Positions 1 to 15,934 of a stretch of 64,000 nt of DNA are shown here, piece by piece. A program made the position numbers and the translations under genes. How positions within the stretch are numbered: the stretch's first letter is position 1; every line of letters begins with the position of its first letter. Source of the DNA: Datisca glomerata (taxonomy: Eukaryota > Streptophyta > Magnoliopsida > Cucurbitales > Datiscaceae). The stretch covers positions 724,501 to 788,500 of the forward strand of contig QANY01004715.1 in assembly GCA_003255025.1 (NCBI GenBank). Direction: 5' to 3'. The notes beneath the pieces were generated by a model. It was not told where the DNA came from and did no database searches. It worked only from the letters and a program-made list of their open reading frames with translations.

Positions 1-1202
1 GGGGGAACTCATTGCTCGACTTTTTCAACACAACTTGGATTAAATAATTTTCTTTAAATTGCATATCCACACGCAAACCTCTTAATTAAGCCATATTTAG
101 TCATTCTCGAGAAAGGATAGACTCCGAGCTAGTTACATTTATATATTCTTTTATATATACTAACTTAAGAAGTGTTTGAGTGCATTATGATATAAATGAT
201 ATTATGAATTACGTCCACATTTCATCACGTTCATACTCATATAGTTGTTAGTTTGAGATATCCTACTCTCAATCTCATTTAACTAGTGGTCAAGATTATA
301 GAAATGAACGGAAGACACATTTCGTCGCCAAACCCTCGTCACTGAAAGCATATTTTCTTGCATTGTAATCAAAGAGGTAAGAACTTAGAAAGAAGACAAA
401 TATGCAGCTTTTGTGTGTATTGTTTATCTAATAACTGAATATCATGAATATTATATGATATAATATATTTTTGCTCAATATAATGAACTTTTGAATCTTT
501 ATAATGTTGCATAACCGAAGTTTAGAGAGTATACGTGTTGGAGTGATGATTCAATAAATTCATCATTGTTGCTAATCTAACCCGCAATATACTCAATATC
601 ACAATTATCTCTACTAATTTGACCCTTGCAGAAAAGAAAGTCTAGCCCCGTAGAGTCTAAATTTCTCATAGTTGAAAAGTATAGCACATTCAACTACTTA
701 AAATCTAAGTACTAAGAATAAGAGAATTAAAACCTAATAACCAGCATACATTCGGAAGAAAACAAGACGATGTGGAATATAGTATAAACTAAGAATGTCT
801 TTTTATTTTGGCTCGTACTATGTTGGAATCTAGTGGTGTCTCAGATGCTTTAACAATAAAGTTTTTTTTTTTTATTTTGTGGATATTTAAGAAAAATATA
901 TTATGGTGATAATTGGTTTTGAATGAGAATTTTATTTTGAATATAAAAGTTAGATTTTTTTTGAAAGTATTGAAATATGAAGTTATGAATATGTGACTCT
1001 GCTTTGACACAGAGTCATAGAGGAAAAATCAACCATAAAGGAGACATCTCGTGATAAGAGTCACTATCATGAGAGAACTAAGGCATCCTCGAGATGATAA
1101 AATATGATTTTATCCCAGAGGGGGTACCCCATGATATTAATAGTAGTCTTAGTAAAAAACGTCGCTAATGCTGAAAATGGTTTCTAAGCTAGTAGGTTTA
1201 CT
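1..1202. other. AT-rich non-coding stretch left of the nested element
   Basis: No open reading frame here resembles a known protein, and the one short ORF (789-1010, minus) is low-complexity Lys/Phe/Asn. A short inverted repeat (GACTCTG...CAGAGTC) occurs near 998-1019. I see no splice-site pattern, RNA gene or element terminus I could defend. It is probably intergenic DNA or old repeat flanking the gypsy 3' LTR, which ends near 1203. Confidence 0.5.
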
Positions 1203-1270
1203 CTAGTTAGAAATCTACTGTCGATAATGTTGTCACGTGTTACTTGATTATCGCCTAATGAACACATAGG

Positions 1271-1654
1271 TAATAGCAAATCATTAAATTGCTATTCCAT
1301 TAAACAAACCCTAATTCTCAAATATTTAGAATTTTATGATTTTCACATAAATAGATAGAGAAGACATACCTTGATCCATTGTGAATTCTTAATAGATGCT
1401 TGACCAAATTAATTGGAAAATGAGTTTTCCTTCTATCCCTTTCCAATACTTTAATTTGATGGTTTCTTTGTATTGAACCATGGGAAGAATAATGACCAAA
1501 TTCCTTAATCTATTTTAGACTTTTAATTGCACCTTTCCATCAAAGGTTGCATAAGTAACTTCCCTTAATTTAAATAGACCAATAGGATTTCAGTATTTCA
1601 TAACTAAATCAATAATCATATAATATATGTCAAATGGCCAAATTACAGTTTACA
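1271..1654 (-). repeat. 3' LTR of copia element 1
   Basis: This is near-identical in layout to 7112-7496. Both share the TAATAGCAAATCATTAAATT edge and end in TTTACA on the plus strand, which is TGTAAA at the LTR start on the coding strand. Small indels and substitutions separate the copies. Confidence 0.85.
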
Positions 1655-2391
1655 TTCTCCCACGGTCATGTGCATAACTCTTTAATAAGAACATAATGCG
1701 CATAAATTATATACTAAATCTTTCTTATATTAGTCACTTAAGGCATCATGGTTATACGAAAAATAATAATGAGTCATTGTGGTCATATGTTGCTATTTTA
1801 ACATAGTCCCTTCCATGTACCACAATATTATCCTTTGTCTAACATGACCTATAACGGGAAGTATAAAATGATCCAATAAACCATTATTCCTGTTAACATT
1901 AATCTATCAATCAATGAATACAAAATAGATAAACAAGAAATAACATAAACACAAACATTGAGTTCAGAGTGTCAAATAATAATCCATAATGCATATCATG
2001 TAGAACATATCAACGATTACATACAAGGCTCATTCTTTCAACATGTTCATTATATATCTTTGGTGCTAGCCCTTTAGTTAATGGGTCTGATATCATAAGT
2101 TCAGTGCTTATATGCTCAATTGACACTCTTTATTTTGTAACTTCTTCTTTCACAGTAAAGTATTTTAATTTCATGTGTTTAGCACCCTTAGAATACTTAT
2201 CATTGCCGCAGAATTATCACAATAAATTTTCAGCGGTTTGGCAATACTGTCAACAACCCCAAGTCCTGAAATAAAGTTCTACAACCATAAACCATGAACT
2301 GTGGCCTCAAGGCATGTCACAAATTCAGCTTCCATGGTGGATGTAGCAATGATCGATTGCTTTGCACTTTTCCATGAAATTGCCCCTCCAG

Positions 2392-4560
2392 CTAAAGAAA
2401 TACATAACCAAAAGTAGATTTTCTACTGTTGAGACATCCAGCAAAATCTGAATCTGAATATCCAACCACGTATAATTCATTAGACCTCTTATAAGTGAGC
2501 ATGTACTCCTTTGTTCCTTGTAAATATCTCAATAGTTTCTTCGCAGCTTTCCAGTGATCCAATCTTGGATTGCTTTGATATCTGCCCAACATTCCCATAG
2601 CAAAACTAATGTCTGGTATGGTGCAAGTTTGAGCATACATGAAACTCCCAACAATAGAAGCATAATGAATTCTTTCCATTTGTTTCCGTTCCAATTCATT
2701 CTTTGGACATTGCATAAGACTAAACTTATCACCCTTTTGAATTGGAAGAACTCCTATTGAGCATTTTTTTCATTTTAAATCTCTTTAAAACTTTATTGAT
2801 ATACGATTTATGAGACAACCCTAGCATTCATTTTGATCTATCTCAGAATATTTCTATCCCTATCACATAAGTTGCCTCTTCCATATCTTTCATTTCAAAA
2901 TTATTAGAGAAAAATTTCTTGGTCTCATGCAACATACTGAAATCGTTACTAGTAAGTAAAATATCATCAACATACAAAACTAGAAACACAATTTTGCTCC
3001 CACTAATTTTAAGATATATACACCGATCAACGATGTTTTCTTTAAATCCAAAGAAAGTTATGGCATCTTGAGTTTACATACCATATAGTCATTTCCTTCA
3101 AGTAAGAAGCCTTCAGGTTGATTCATATAGACTTCTTCTTCTAAATCTCCTTTAAAAAAGGCGATTTTCACATCTATTTGATGTAACTCTAAGTCAAAAT
3201 GAGTTATCAATGTCATAATGATTCTAAGTGAGTCTTTTTTAGAGACTGGTGAAAATGTTTCTTTATAACCAATGTCATCCTTTTGAGTAAAACCTTTGGT
3301 AACTAGTCTGGCTTTATGATGTTCAATGTTGCCCTTAGAGTCGTGTTTGGTCTTAAAGACCCATTTACTGCCAACTTTCTTACAACCTTTAGGCAACTTA
3401 ACAAGATCCCGACATTATTTTGCTTCATGGATTTTAAATCATCTTGTATGGCTTCAATCCATTTACTTTCTATGGCTTGTGAAAATGAAACTAGATTGTC
3501 ATCAATTCCTACGTCAATTTCTGACTCTTGTAAATAAACCACATAATCATTAGAAATGACAGGTCTTCTTTCTCGTTGAGACCTTCTTAATGTCATATCT
3601 TGTGGCTCATCTACAGTAGGTTCATTGATGATGATATCATTTGGGAGTGTATCATCATTTATTTGTTGTTCTTGAGTATTATAAGGTTGTTCGTCAACTA
3701 CGGGAACAACAACTTTAGAAGTTAAAGGTAAATGGACTCGCATCCCTTTTCTTGGATAACCACTTTACGCTGTTCTTTACTCCCACTAGTTTCACCATTT
3801 TCAATGAATCTAGCATTTCTAGATTCAACAATTCTTAGACTATGAGTAGGACAATAAAATCTATACCATTTTAATTTTTCAGGATAACCGATGAAGTATC
3901 CACTGGTTGTCCTAAAATCCAATTTCTTTTCATGTAGATTATAGATTCTTACTTCTGCTGGGCAACCCCATACATGTATGTGCCTTAAACTGGGTTTCCT
4001 TCTAGTCCATAGCTCAAAAGGAGTCTTTGAAACTACTTTACTAGGAATCATATTCAACAAATACATTGTAGTCTTTAAAGCATTCATCCACAAAACACAG
4101 GTAAAGATGAGTTATTGAGCATACTCCTAACCATATCCATTAAAGTACGACTACGTCTTTCCGCTACACCATTTTGCTGTGGTGTACCTGGCATAGTATA
4201 TTGAGCACACATGTCACGTCGTTCAAGGAATTTAGCAAATGGACCAGGACGTTGTCCTGATTCATCATACCTTTCATAATATTCACCACCTCTATCAGAT
4301 CTTACGATTTTCACTTTTCTATCTAGTTGCCTTTCAACCTCATTTATAAACACTTCAAAAGTATTTATTGCTTAAGATTTATCATGCAACAGATAGATAT
4401 AACCATAACGTGAAAAATCACTGATAAAAGTGAAAAAAATTTCTCCACCAAAAGATGGAGCATCAAAAGGTCCACATATATCAGTATGTATAATCTCAAG
4501 AAGCTGTGTACTTCTTGTGACTCATTTCTTTGTGTGTTTGGTTTGCTTTACCTTAATACA

Positions 4561-4594
<34 letters not shown>

Positions 4595-5960
4595 AGATCT
4601 GTAAAATCTAAGTTTGGAAGAATTTCATTCTTCACTAATCTCTCTAATCTTTCTTTAAAGATGTGACCTAAACGTTTATGCCACAAGAAAGCTGAATGCT
4701 CATCGACTAAACTTCGTTTAGTACCAACATTATGATGTAGGGTTAATAGGGTTTCGGCAAAAAGGTTATCAAGTTTCAAATGATAATAACCATCATGTAG
4801 CACACTAGAACCAATAAGGCTATTTTTGAATAAACTAAAACATCCATTCCTAAATGAAAAGGTAAATCCAGCTATATCAAGTTTGGACAAAGAAACTAAG
4901 TTACGAGATATAGAAGGTACATAGAGCTTATAAACAAAGTCTAAATGATGTCATGTGTCTAAAATCAAACGATAAGTCCCAATGGCTTCAATAGGAGCTT
5001 TTACTCGGCTTCCCATGTAAACGAAGTTCTCATTTGGATTTATGGTTTGGATCGTAAGGTATCCCTGCATTGTTTTAGAGATATGAGCAGTAGAAGTAGA
5101 GTCAATCCACTAAGTACTATAAGGAACTTCAGTTAAGTTTGATTCAAAACATACAAAAGCACAAGACTTACCTTTCTTCTCGAACCAAGCTTTATGCTTT
5201 AAGCAATCTTTCTGATAATGCCCAGGTTTCTTGCAGAAATGGCACTTATAATTCTTTTGTTCATATTTATGGGTTTGAACATCTTTAGATGCTTCTTTCA
5301 GCTTGTGAAGTTTTTTCTTTAGGCCCTTTCCAAGCTTCCTCCCAACATTTTTTCCAGTTCTTTGATCATTTATACGATGAACGAAATGAATTCCTTGGTT
5401 CTTGAGTCTTTATTCCTCCTGAACTAACATATTGGCCAATTCATTAACAGACCACTTGTCCTTAATAGTGTTGTAATTCATTTGAAATGGCCCATACTGA
5501 GTAGGAGGCAAAGAATTAATAATAAACTGTACTAGGAATGTTCATCCATGTTCAATCCCAAAGACATGAGCTTTGCTGCTAGATTTGTCATTTCAAGAAT
5601 ATGCTCATGCATGCTGCGATAACCATCAAATGTCATGGTGGTCAAGCTATCCATTAATGTTCTAGCAAGTGACTTATTAGCGGTTTGGGAACGCTCTTCA
5701 ACAAATTTCATAAATTCCTTAGCACTGTCAGCTTTGGGAAGAGTAGACTTTATATTGTTTGCTACAGTCATTCGCATGAACATTTAGCTTAACCTGTTTG
5801 ACCTTTCCCAAGGTTTATGGAAAGATTTTTCATCAACACTGCTTTCTTCAGTAATAGCAGCATGTTTCTCAACTTGAAGTGCTAAGTCAAGCTCCAGAAC
5901 ACCTAGATGAAACTGGACTTGCTCACACCAATTTGAGAAATTTAAGCCATTAAACATGGG
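2392..5960 (-). pseudogene. Decayed copia gag-pol polyprotein
   Basis: From right to left: a gag start near 5957 (MFNGLNFSNWCEQ) with a TAA stop just before 5783; gag of the UBN2 type (5783-5532); a CCHC zinc knuckle (CHFCKKPGHYQKDC, about 5248-5204); the GAG-pre-integrase HHCC region (4890-4522); the integrase core (4353-4084, with SDRGGEY and PQQNGVAER); the integrase C-terminal part (4093-3722); reverse transcriptase (3396 leftward, with YVDD encoded near 2962-2990); and the RNase H region ending near 2392. At least five stops or frame changes separate these blocks, so no full polyprotein can be made. The order INT before RT is the copia order. The integrase zinc-finger segment contains a CA/TG microsatellite. 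Confidence 0.9.
4564..4592. repeat. (CA)n microsatellite inside the integrase zinc-finger coding region
   Basis: This is about 29 bp of uninterrupted CA. Read on the coding (minus) strand it gives alternating Cys-Val just before the second CxxC (CVNC) of the HHCC domain. It keeps the local reading frame open. Confidence 0.9.
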
Positions 5961-7097
5961 AACAAATGAAGCAAGTGAATGAAGAGAAACAAGAGCAAGT
6001 ACTACAAAGTTTCATAAAACATTCTAACTTTAATGCCTTGAATAGTAAACTTTAACACATAATCAAATTCAGATTCAACACAATAAACATACATATAATA
6101 TCTCCTTTGGGTGATACTACAACATACCATTAATTAATAATAATGATGCAAGTATAATTATACTTAATTTGATAACTATGTAAACTCACTAGACATATAT
6201 GTTATCTTTAGATATACAAAATAAATCTAATAGAATATGCTAATTATCACAATAATGTCCATTCTCCACTGGAATAATTAATCTACCTTTGGGCAAATCT
6301 AAATATCCATGAAAAATGAACTTTAATATGGTCGTGATAAAACACTCTAATATACTATCATGTCATTTTCCATTAATATTCATCAATAATCCATAGGCAA
6401 TCAAAAGTATTTACATAAATTTAATCCATCAAACTTTATAGTTTGGCCACTTTGGTGACTAACAAACTAATTTAATATGGACTTGAAGTATATGAACTAG
6501 TCTCAGTAAATGCATGAAACTGAATTTTATCAAAGATATTCATCATATAACACAAGTATATTGACAGTGGCTGTAGAATCGAATTGCATAGCGTAAGGGA
6601 TTTAGGACTTCATAAAAAAACAAAATTAGTGACATTAATATGGATTTATCTACAATTTTGAAAGAATTCAAAATGAAATTTCATATTACGATAAGGCTCG
6701 TACTAAGAAAGCCAGAATGCACTTTAATTAGAAATCAATCATGCAAAAATGCATTAACACATACGAGCTTATAACTTGTTATATAGAGACATTAATATAT
6801 TAATTAACGATATTAATACACTGGGCAGGATGCAAAATTGCATTAACATATGTTGGGCATATACGCAATTACACAATCATGAATAACTTGATCCATTGTG
6901 CCGAATAGAAAGCAGCGGAAACAATAAAAATATAAGAATCAGAATTTCTTCTCAAAACATAATTTCCTTTCTATTCTCATAATCGCAGCGGAAAAACAAC
7001 ATAAAAAAATTCTGAAATTGTCCAGAAACAAAATCATAATACAATAAAAAATCTAGAAACCATCATTTTAATAGAAAATCATAAGTTCTTCAACATT

Positions 7098-7109
7098 GCT
7101 CTGATACCA
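7098..7109 (-). other. Primer binding site of copia element 1
   Basis: The minus strand reads TGGTATCAGAGC, the usual plant copia site complementary to the 3' end of initiator Met tRNA. It lies 2 bp inside the 5' LTR. Confidence 0.85.
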
Positions 7110-7111
7110 CA

Positions 7112-7496
7112 TAATAGCAAATCATTAAATTGCTATTCCATTAAATAAACCCTAATTCTCAAACCTTTAGAACTTTATGATTTTCACATAAATAGATAGA
7201 GAAGACATACCTTGAACCATTGCGAATTCTTGATAGATGCTTGACCAAATCAATAGGAAAATGAGTTTCTCCTAATATCCCTTTCCAATACTTTAATTTG
7301 ATGGTTTCTTTGTATTCATTCATGGGAAGAAGAAGGACCAAATTCCTTGATTTATTTTAGACTTTTAATTGCTCCTTTCCATCAAAGGTTGCATAAGTAA
7401 CTTCCCTCAATTTAAATATATCAATAGGATTTTAGTATTTCATAATTAAACCAATAATTATATAATATATGTCCCATGGCCAAATTATGATTTACA
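7112..7496 (-). repeat. 5' LTR of copia element 1
   Basis: This is the partner of 1271-1654. It borders the primer binding site on its inner (left) side and gypsy LTR sequence on its outer side. Confidence 0.85.
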
Positions 7497-8160
7497 ATAG
7501 AAGGAAAAAATGTGAGTGACAATGGCATTGTGTCTAACCTAATACACTCTGATGTTCAAGTCAGTGAAGTGAAGAGAGGCTAAAATAGTGAGAGTTCAAG
7601 CCTTTCAAAAGTCTTACCTCATCTGAGAATTGTCCACCCTTATATGGATAACTTAAAATCAGTGTACGAACATGAAAATGCTTCACATTAATTATGGAAA
7701 AATGAGGAGTCTTCCATTAATTGGGGAGTATGAATGGATTTCTTATTTATTAAATACAAAGGTTAGTTTTCATTTTAGAAAAAGACTTTGTATCTTCTCT
7801 TCTTTCTTGTGATTGCTTTGTTCTTGAGACACTATCGTACGTCATTTGATATTATCGTCGGTTTGTCCTTATTGTTAAGTCTGAGTACGGTATATGACAT
7901 TTTGTTGATTCGACCTTATGTCATACTTTAAACTTATGTAATCTTGTATGAGATTCAGCCCAATTTTGACCTTATTCCATCTTGTATAGGATTCAACCTC
8001 ATCTCATTTTCAATTTATAATTAAATATTTTGGGTTTTGTAAAAGATCCCATACAGGAATTAGGCCGAGTAGGCCCTTATTAGAGATATATCCATAATAT
8101 GTTTTATCGACCCTCTACAATTTACGCCCACTTCTAGAGTTCGAGTGAAAATTTTAGACT
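7497..8160 (-). repeat. Main part of the gypsy 3' LTR, split by copia element 1
   Basis: The minus strand of 7500-7600 aligns with 21001-21100 plus (shared words include ATTTTAGCCTC and AGAGTGTATTAGGTTAG). The piece at 1203-1270 continues the same match, with an ACGTG..CATTATCGACA..TTTCTAAC block, to the LTR end. The inner limit near 8160, where the tandem repeat zone begins, is estimated. Confidence 0.6.
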
Positions 8161-8401
8161 CTTTGCAGTATATCTTAATTCATTGGCGTGGTAGACCATA
8201 GTCAAACCCCTACGTTCAAAACGTGGTTGAACTCTATGGCCATATTTTGGCTGAACTCTAAGACAAATTTTGTGTCTCCGTTCGTGGACAACCTCTAGGC
8301 TTGAACATGACTAAGCTATGCTGCCGAGCTGTATCATAAAAACAAGGCCAAACTCTGTGGTCAACCGAGGCCGAGCTCTTTGGTCGAGCTTCATAGTCAT
8401 A
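8160..8401. repeat. Left part of a GC-richer minisatellite, cut by the outer CACTA
   Basis: Degenerate units of about 20-25 bp built on 'gccgagct(c/t)(t/c)atggtc' run up to the CACTA terminus. The same units resume at 15102, so this was one array in the 3' non-coding part of the gypsy element. The last three bases are the ATA target duplication. Confidence 0.7.
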
Positions 8402-8700
8402 CACTATAAGAAAATGGTCATTTAACAACCAAACTTTTAGCCACAAAGATAAATTCATGGCTAAAAGCCATTTTTAGCGACCAAAAATTTATTTGGTCAC
8501 CAAAAACTCGATATTTCCCCCAGAAAAAAGGAGGTGCGCGCCAATTATTTAGTGGGCTTTTGCCGACGAATATTTAAATTCGTCAGCAAAAGTCCTGTTT
8601 TGACTGACTACATTATAATTTGGTCGGTAAAGGTCCATCTTTTGCCGACCAAACAAATTGTTCGTCGCTATAGGTCACAGCAAAAGGACATCATTTTCTG
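8402..8700. repeat. Left subterminal repeat zone of the outer CACTA
   Basis: Repeated motifs in both orientations (TTAGCGACCA, TTTGGTCACC, TTTGCCGACGAA, TTTGGTCGGTAAA, TTTGCCGACCAAA) are packed into 300 bp. After it, 8700-8830 is pyrimidine-rich and leads into a GTAAGC splice-like site at 8833-8838, which looks like the element's promoter and 5' leader. Confidence 0.75.
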
Positions 8701-9977
8701 AGAAGAATAAAAACCCTTTCATTCCCCTTCAACTCCCCTCGCGACAGAGACCCCCTCGACAGAGCTGGTCCTTCTTTTCCGTTTGTTGTCGAGCTCTCTT
8801 CTTCTTCTTCGTTGTTTGTCGTTGATGTTTAGGTAAGCAAACATCTTCCTTCTTCTTTTTCAATTATTCTTTCTATAGATTAAAACCCTCAATCCTTTGT
8901 TGTCACCCATTCTGTGCAGAATCTCTTGGCAATATATTGATCGTTATCTTAGGAATCTGATTCTGGTTCCAATTTGGTTTGAGATGGGATACATTTAGTC
9001 AATTTTATACATTTACAGAGTATATGTTGGTTTGTTTGCTGCCTTAACCACAAATTCGGTGACAGTTCATGCCTTAACCACAAATTCGGTGTTCGCTTCG
9101 ACCGACTCGTTTAGATTAGATCAATTAGAAAAGTTCTTATGAACTATTGGTTTGACTAATTCATTCCTTTCACTTCAACAACCATTCTTAAACATCGGGC
9201 TGCTGCTGCATTTGTATTTTGTTCATTTTTAAACGACTTAATCCTTACCATATTTGGCTTTCTGGGTAAAGTTTTAATCGTAAGGAATTCAATATATTTC
9301 TAGTGATTGGATATCGAATACTAAAAATATATCAGATTTAAGCTACCCCGGTTTAACAGTTTTTGGTTTATATGAAAGTGCATTTTGTAATGACATAAAG
9401 TTTCATTTCTACTACTTTTAATTGCAAATTGTCTCCTTAAAATCTGATACATACATCAGTTATATGAAATGAGGGATTCTGAATAAACATACCTATTAAT
9501 TTACCTTTGTCTTATTATGTAATCATTCTATAAAAGCATGGTTCTTTGGCTGATCAATGCCAGTATAGTGTTTGTTTCCGCTTATCAGTAAAACACCTTT
9601 CCACCTACCAAGGCTTCATTAGATGCAGACCTATCATGTGCCATAGGCTAAATATAATACTGATAGACACATCATAACACAAAGTCATTTTAACGATCTG
9701 AAGAAAAATATGTGAACATAACCCTTCTATTTATAACTATTTTCTTTTATCATGCACTTGAATCATCTTTATTTTTGATTTATGTTTCCCTCTTAATTAG
9801 CTTTACATTTTAACCTCTTTAATTTAGGGATATTTTGTTGAGAGTTTTTCTAAATAGTTGTTTAATTATAGTGAAAAAAATAGACAAGAGTTGGATAAAA
9901 AATCCTAATAGATTATCCAAGGAGTAGATTGATGGTATTTCACAGTTTATGAGCGTGACCAATAATTAGACAGGTTT

Positions 9978-13408
<3,431 letters not shown>

Positions 13409-13598
13409 TTTTGGTGGGATGGATATGAACGAGTTGGAGAGGCTAATACTGATAAAATAAATTTAAATGCATAGACGTTAGATAGATTTAATGATTGTTT
13501 AGTGAAGCTGAAGAAGAACTTTATCCTAGTTGTCAAAAGTATACTTCACTATATTTTATTATGAAGTTGATGCATATCAAAGTGCTTAATCATTAGAG

Positions 13599-14110
13599 TG
13601 TTAGTTTCAGTATGTGTCTGTGAGGGGGGGTTATCATTTTGTATATGAGCGTGCTAGATGCTTTTTGAATACTTTTCGATTGATGTGCTCCTTGTCTAAG
13701 ATAGTAGTGTTAGTTTCAATATGTGTGTATGTGTGGGGGGAGTGTTATCACTTTGTATCTGAGCGTACTAGATGCTTTTTGAATACTTTCTTAGTGATAT
13801 GCTCATTGTTTAAGATAATAGTGTTAGTTTCAATATGTGTGTTGGGGGTTATAACTTTGTATCTGAGAGTGCTAGATTTTTTTGAATACTTTCTGAGTTG
13901 ATGTTCATTGTCTCATAATATTGTTAGTTTCAGTGTGCAGGGGGGCTTATCGCCTTGTATCAGAGCTTGGTAGATAATTTTTGAATATTTTCTGATTGTT
14001 ACTCATTGTCTAAACATAATAGTGTTAGTTTTAATGTGTAAAAGTGATATAGGGGGTTAATTATCACTTTGAATCAGATTTTGTTGGATGATTTTTCAAT
14101 ACTTTCTGAT
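13599..14110. repeat. Degenerate tandem repeat of about 105 bp, five copies, in the outer CACTA
   Basis: Each unit begins near GTGTTAGTTTCA (13599, 13707, 13821, 13920, 14021) and continues with a G-run, TTATCA(C/T)TTTGTAT, GAGCGTG(C)TAGAT and TTTTTGAATACTTTCTGATTG. Spacing is 99-114 bp. It lies just before a probable 3' splice acceptor, so it may sit in an intron of the element's gene. Short ORFs through it are by-products of the repeat. Confidence 0.85.
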
Positions 14111-14153
14111 TGATGAATATATTTATCTTGAATTTGGCTCATTGTGATGTTAC

Positions 14154-14423
14154 AGGAACGCATGGTTTTTACGAGATGAGTCTATCTCTGAGGATACCAC
14201 ACCTCACACTGAAGGAGATATATTTGATGAAGTCCTCGGGTGAAATAAAACTCTTGGACATGGAGCCCCACCCACATCTTCCAAAAAAAATAGTATTCGA
14301 GTTGAAAATATAGAATTAAAGAAAAAAATGAACTCGATGGAGAGTCAACTACAAAGCTTACTCGCTTTGGCTCGTCAAAATGATTTTTCACCTCTTGAAA
14401 ATGACTCAATAACAGAAACGTGA
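14154..14423 (+). pseudogene. C-terminal exon of an En/Spm-type transposon protein (decayed)
   Basis: After a GTTACAG acceptor the frame set at 14181 reads WFLRDESISEDTTPHTEGD, then IFDEVLG. A TGA stop follows at 14241, then the frame continues with GHGAPPTSSKK, VENIELKKKM and a leucine/glutamine coiled tail, and ends at TGA 14421-14423. A GDIF-x-EVLG block, a Gly-rich link and a charged coiled coil resemble the C-terminal end of plant Ptta/En/Spm-type proteins. The position, just inside the subterminal repeats of the outer CACTA, fits. The internal stop shows decay. The assignment rests on general likeness, so the family name is tentative; that it was coding is more secure. Confidence 0.5.
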
Positions 14424-14639
14424 GGTTCAGAGATACATTTGTGAACCACATTTTGTAGTGAATTATGTTTCGGAGATTTTGTAATGAACTAATACTACTT
14501 TGGTACATTCTATATATGAATGATTAATATATGTATTTCTTAGAAAAATATCAGGTTTGATAAATTTTTGGATGATATATATTACCATCACACGTGTGTA
14601 TGAAAACAAAAAATTGTCTTTTTTATTTACATTCTTGAA

Positions 14640-15098
14640 AAAAAATTGGTTGTAAAAAACATTTCGCGACCAAATAAAATTTGTCGGCAAAAACATTTTG
14701 CGACCAAATAAAATTTGTCGCCAAAAACATTTTGCGACCAAACAAAATTGGTCGGAGTAGACTTTAGGCAACGAAAAACAATATTGGTGGCAAAAAGTTT
14801 TTGTGACGAAAGAAAATGTTGGTGGCAAAAGGTTTTTAAGACGAAAATTATTTTGGTCACAAAAAATTTTTGCCACCAACTATTTTCTTCGCAAAAAGAT
14901 TTTGCAACCAAAGATCCCTCATCGTGAACAGTCTAACGCGATGAAGTTCATTTTTCATCATGAACGACTTTCACTGACGAAGCAAAAATGATGATATTTA
15001 CGAGAAACATATGTTTGTCGCCTTAGACCTTTAGCGATGGTATTTTGGGGCTTTAGAGACCTACAAATTGGTCGCTAAAGTCCAAGTTTCTTGTAGTG
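14640..15098. repeat. Right subterminal repeat zone of the outer CACTA
   Basis: Close-set copies of TTTGCGACCAAA, TTTGTCGGCAAAAAC and TTGGTGGCAAAA occur about every 30-45 bp, in both orientations, and end at the CACTA terminus. Several overlapping short ORFs here (Phe/Gln/Lys repeats) only reflect this repeat. Confidence 0.85.
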
Positions 15099-15101
15099 AT
15101 A

Positions 15102-15420
15102 CCGAGGATGAGCCTTTTTGGCGGAGCTTTGTGGTCGAGCTCATGACCGAGCTCTGTGGCTGAGCTTCATGGCCAACCGAGGCCAAGCTTCATAGTCATA
15201 CCAATGACGAGCTTGGCTAGGCTTCATGGCCAAGTTCCATGGCCAACTGAGGCTAAACTCCATGGCCAAACCGAGGCTGAGCTATTTGGCCGAGCATCAT
15301 GGGTGAACCTCATGGTCGAGCTAGGTTGAGCTTCATGGCCGAGCATCATGGGTGAACCTCATGGTCGAGCTAGGTTGAGCTTCATGGCCGAACCTCATGG
15401 TCGAGCTTCGTGTGCTTTAT
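15102..15420. repeat. Right part of the gypsy 3' minisatellite
   Basis: Units of about 20-45 bp based on GAGCTTCATGGCCGAGC / CATGGTCGAGCTAGGTTGAGC occur; one 46-bp unit is repeated almost exactly at 15300-15390. The array continues the one interrupted at 8401. GC content is well above the surroundings. Confidence 0.8.
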
Positions 15421-15934
15421 GTCTTACCATCCAAACAAGGATTTAAGGTTAAGAGTATTGAAGCCTTATAAAATTCATGCAAATTATGTAAGCTTGTTAC
15501 CATTAAATTTGAGATGTCTGACTCAACGTAGCAGGACTTTTAGTGGGCTAAAGGTCGAGAATGGTTGGGGTCGGATGCCAGACTTCGTCAAATAAGGACT
15601 TAACCTTGATGTTGTTGGGGCAAGGACTCTCTTTCAAATGTTTTTTTGCATCACATTTGTGAACATGATTGTTATCTTCAACTTGATGTTGTTGCTAAGC
15701 TAATCATTATAAAAATAGAGAAATGGAATGAAGTAAACTATCTTGGGGAAAAAGTATCATTTTGTCAATCATATGCTGAAAAAACCCCAGGTAGTATTTT
15801 TATTTATATTCTCAAAGAAAAAAATTGCAATAATAAATAGAGTTAAAAAGAAATTCAACTTAACCGTTAAAAGGTCGTGGTATAAAGTAAGGCTACGAGT
15901 GGATTACCTTCCAATTTCTTGGGATTATATGACT

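Larger units (their letters stand above)
1271..7496 (-). mobile_element. Ty1/copia LTR retrotransposon inserted in the gypsy 3' LTR
   Basis: Two direct repeats of about 385 bp (1271-1654 and 7112-7496) bracket a copia polyprotein on the minus strand. The 5' LTR is on the right; next to it lies an initiator-Met-tRNA type primer binding site. A purine-rich tract precedes the 3' LTR (GTGGGAGAA on the minus strand, 1655-1663). Read on the minus strand the LTR starts TGTAAA. The flanks ATAGG (1266-1270) and ATAGA (7497-7501) look like a 5-bp target duplication with one change. Rejoining the flanks restores a continuous gypsy LTR, which supports the boundaries. The two LTRs differ at many positions, so the insertion is old, and the coding region is broken by stops. 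Confidence 0.9.

Noticed and set aside
13614..13901. 95-codon ORF with internal repeats
   Set aside because: It follows the 105-bp tandem array and has no family resemblance.
14463..14991. Several overlapping ORFs with Phe-Cys-Asp-Gln repeats
   Set aside because: Produced by the TTTGCGACCAAA subterminal repeats of the CACTA element.
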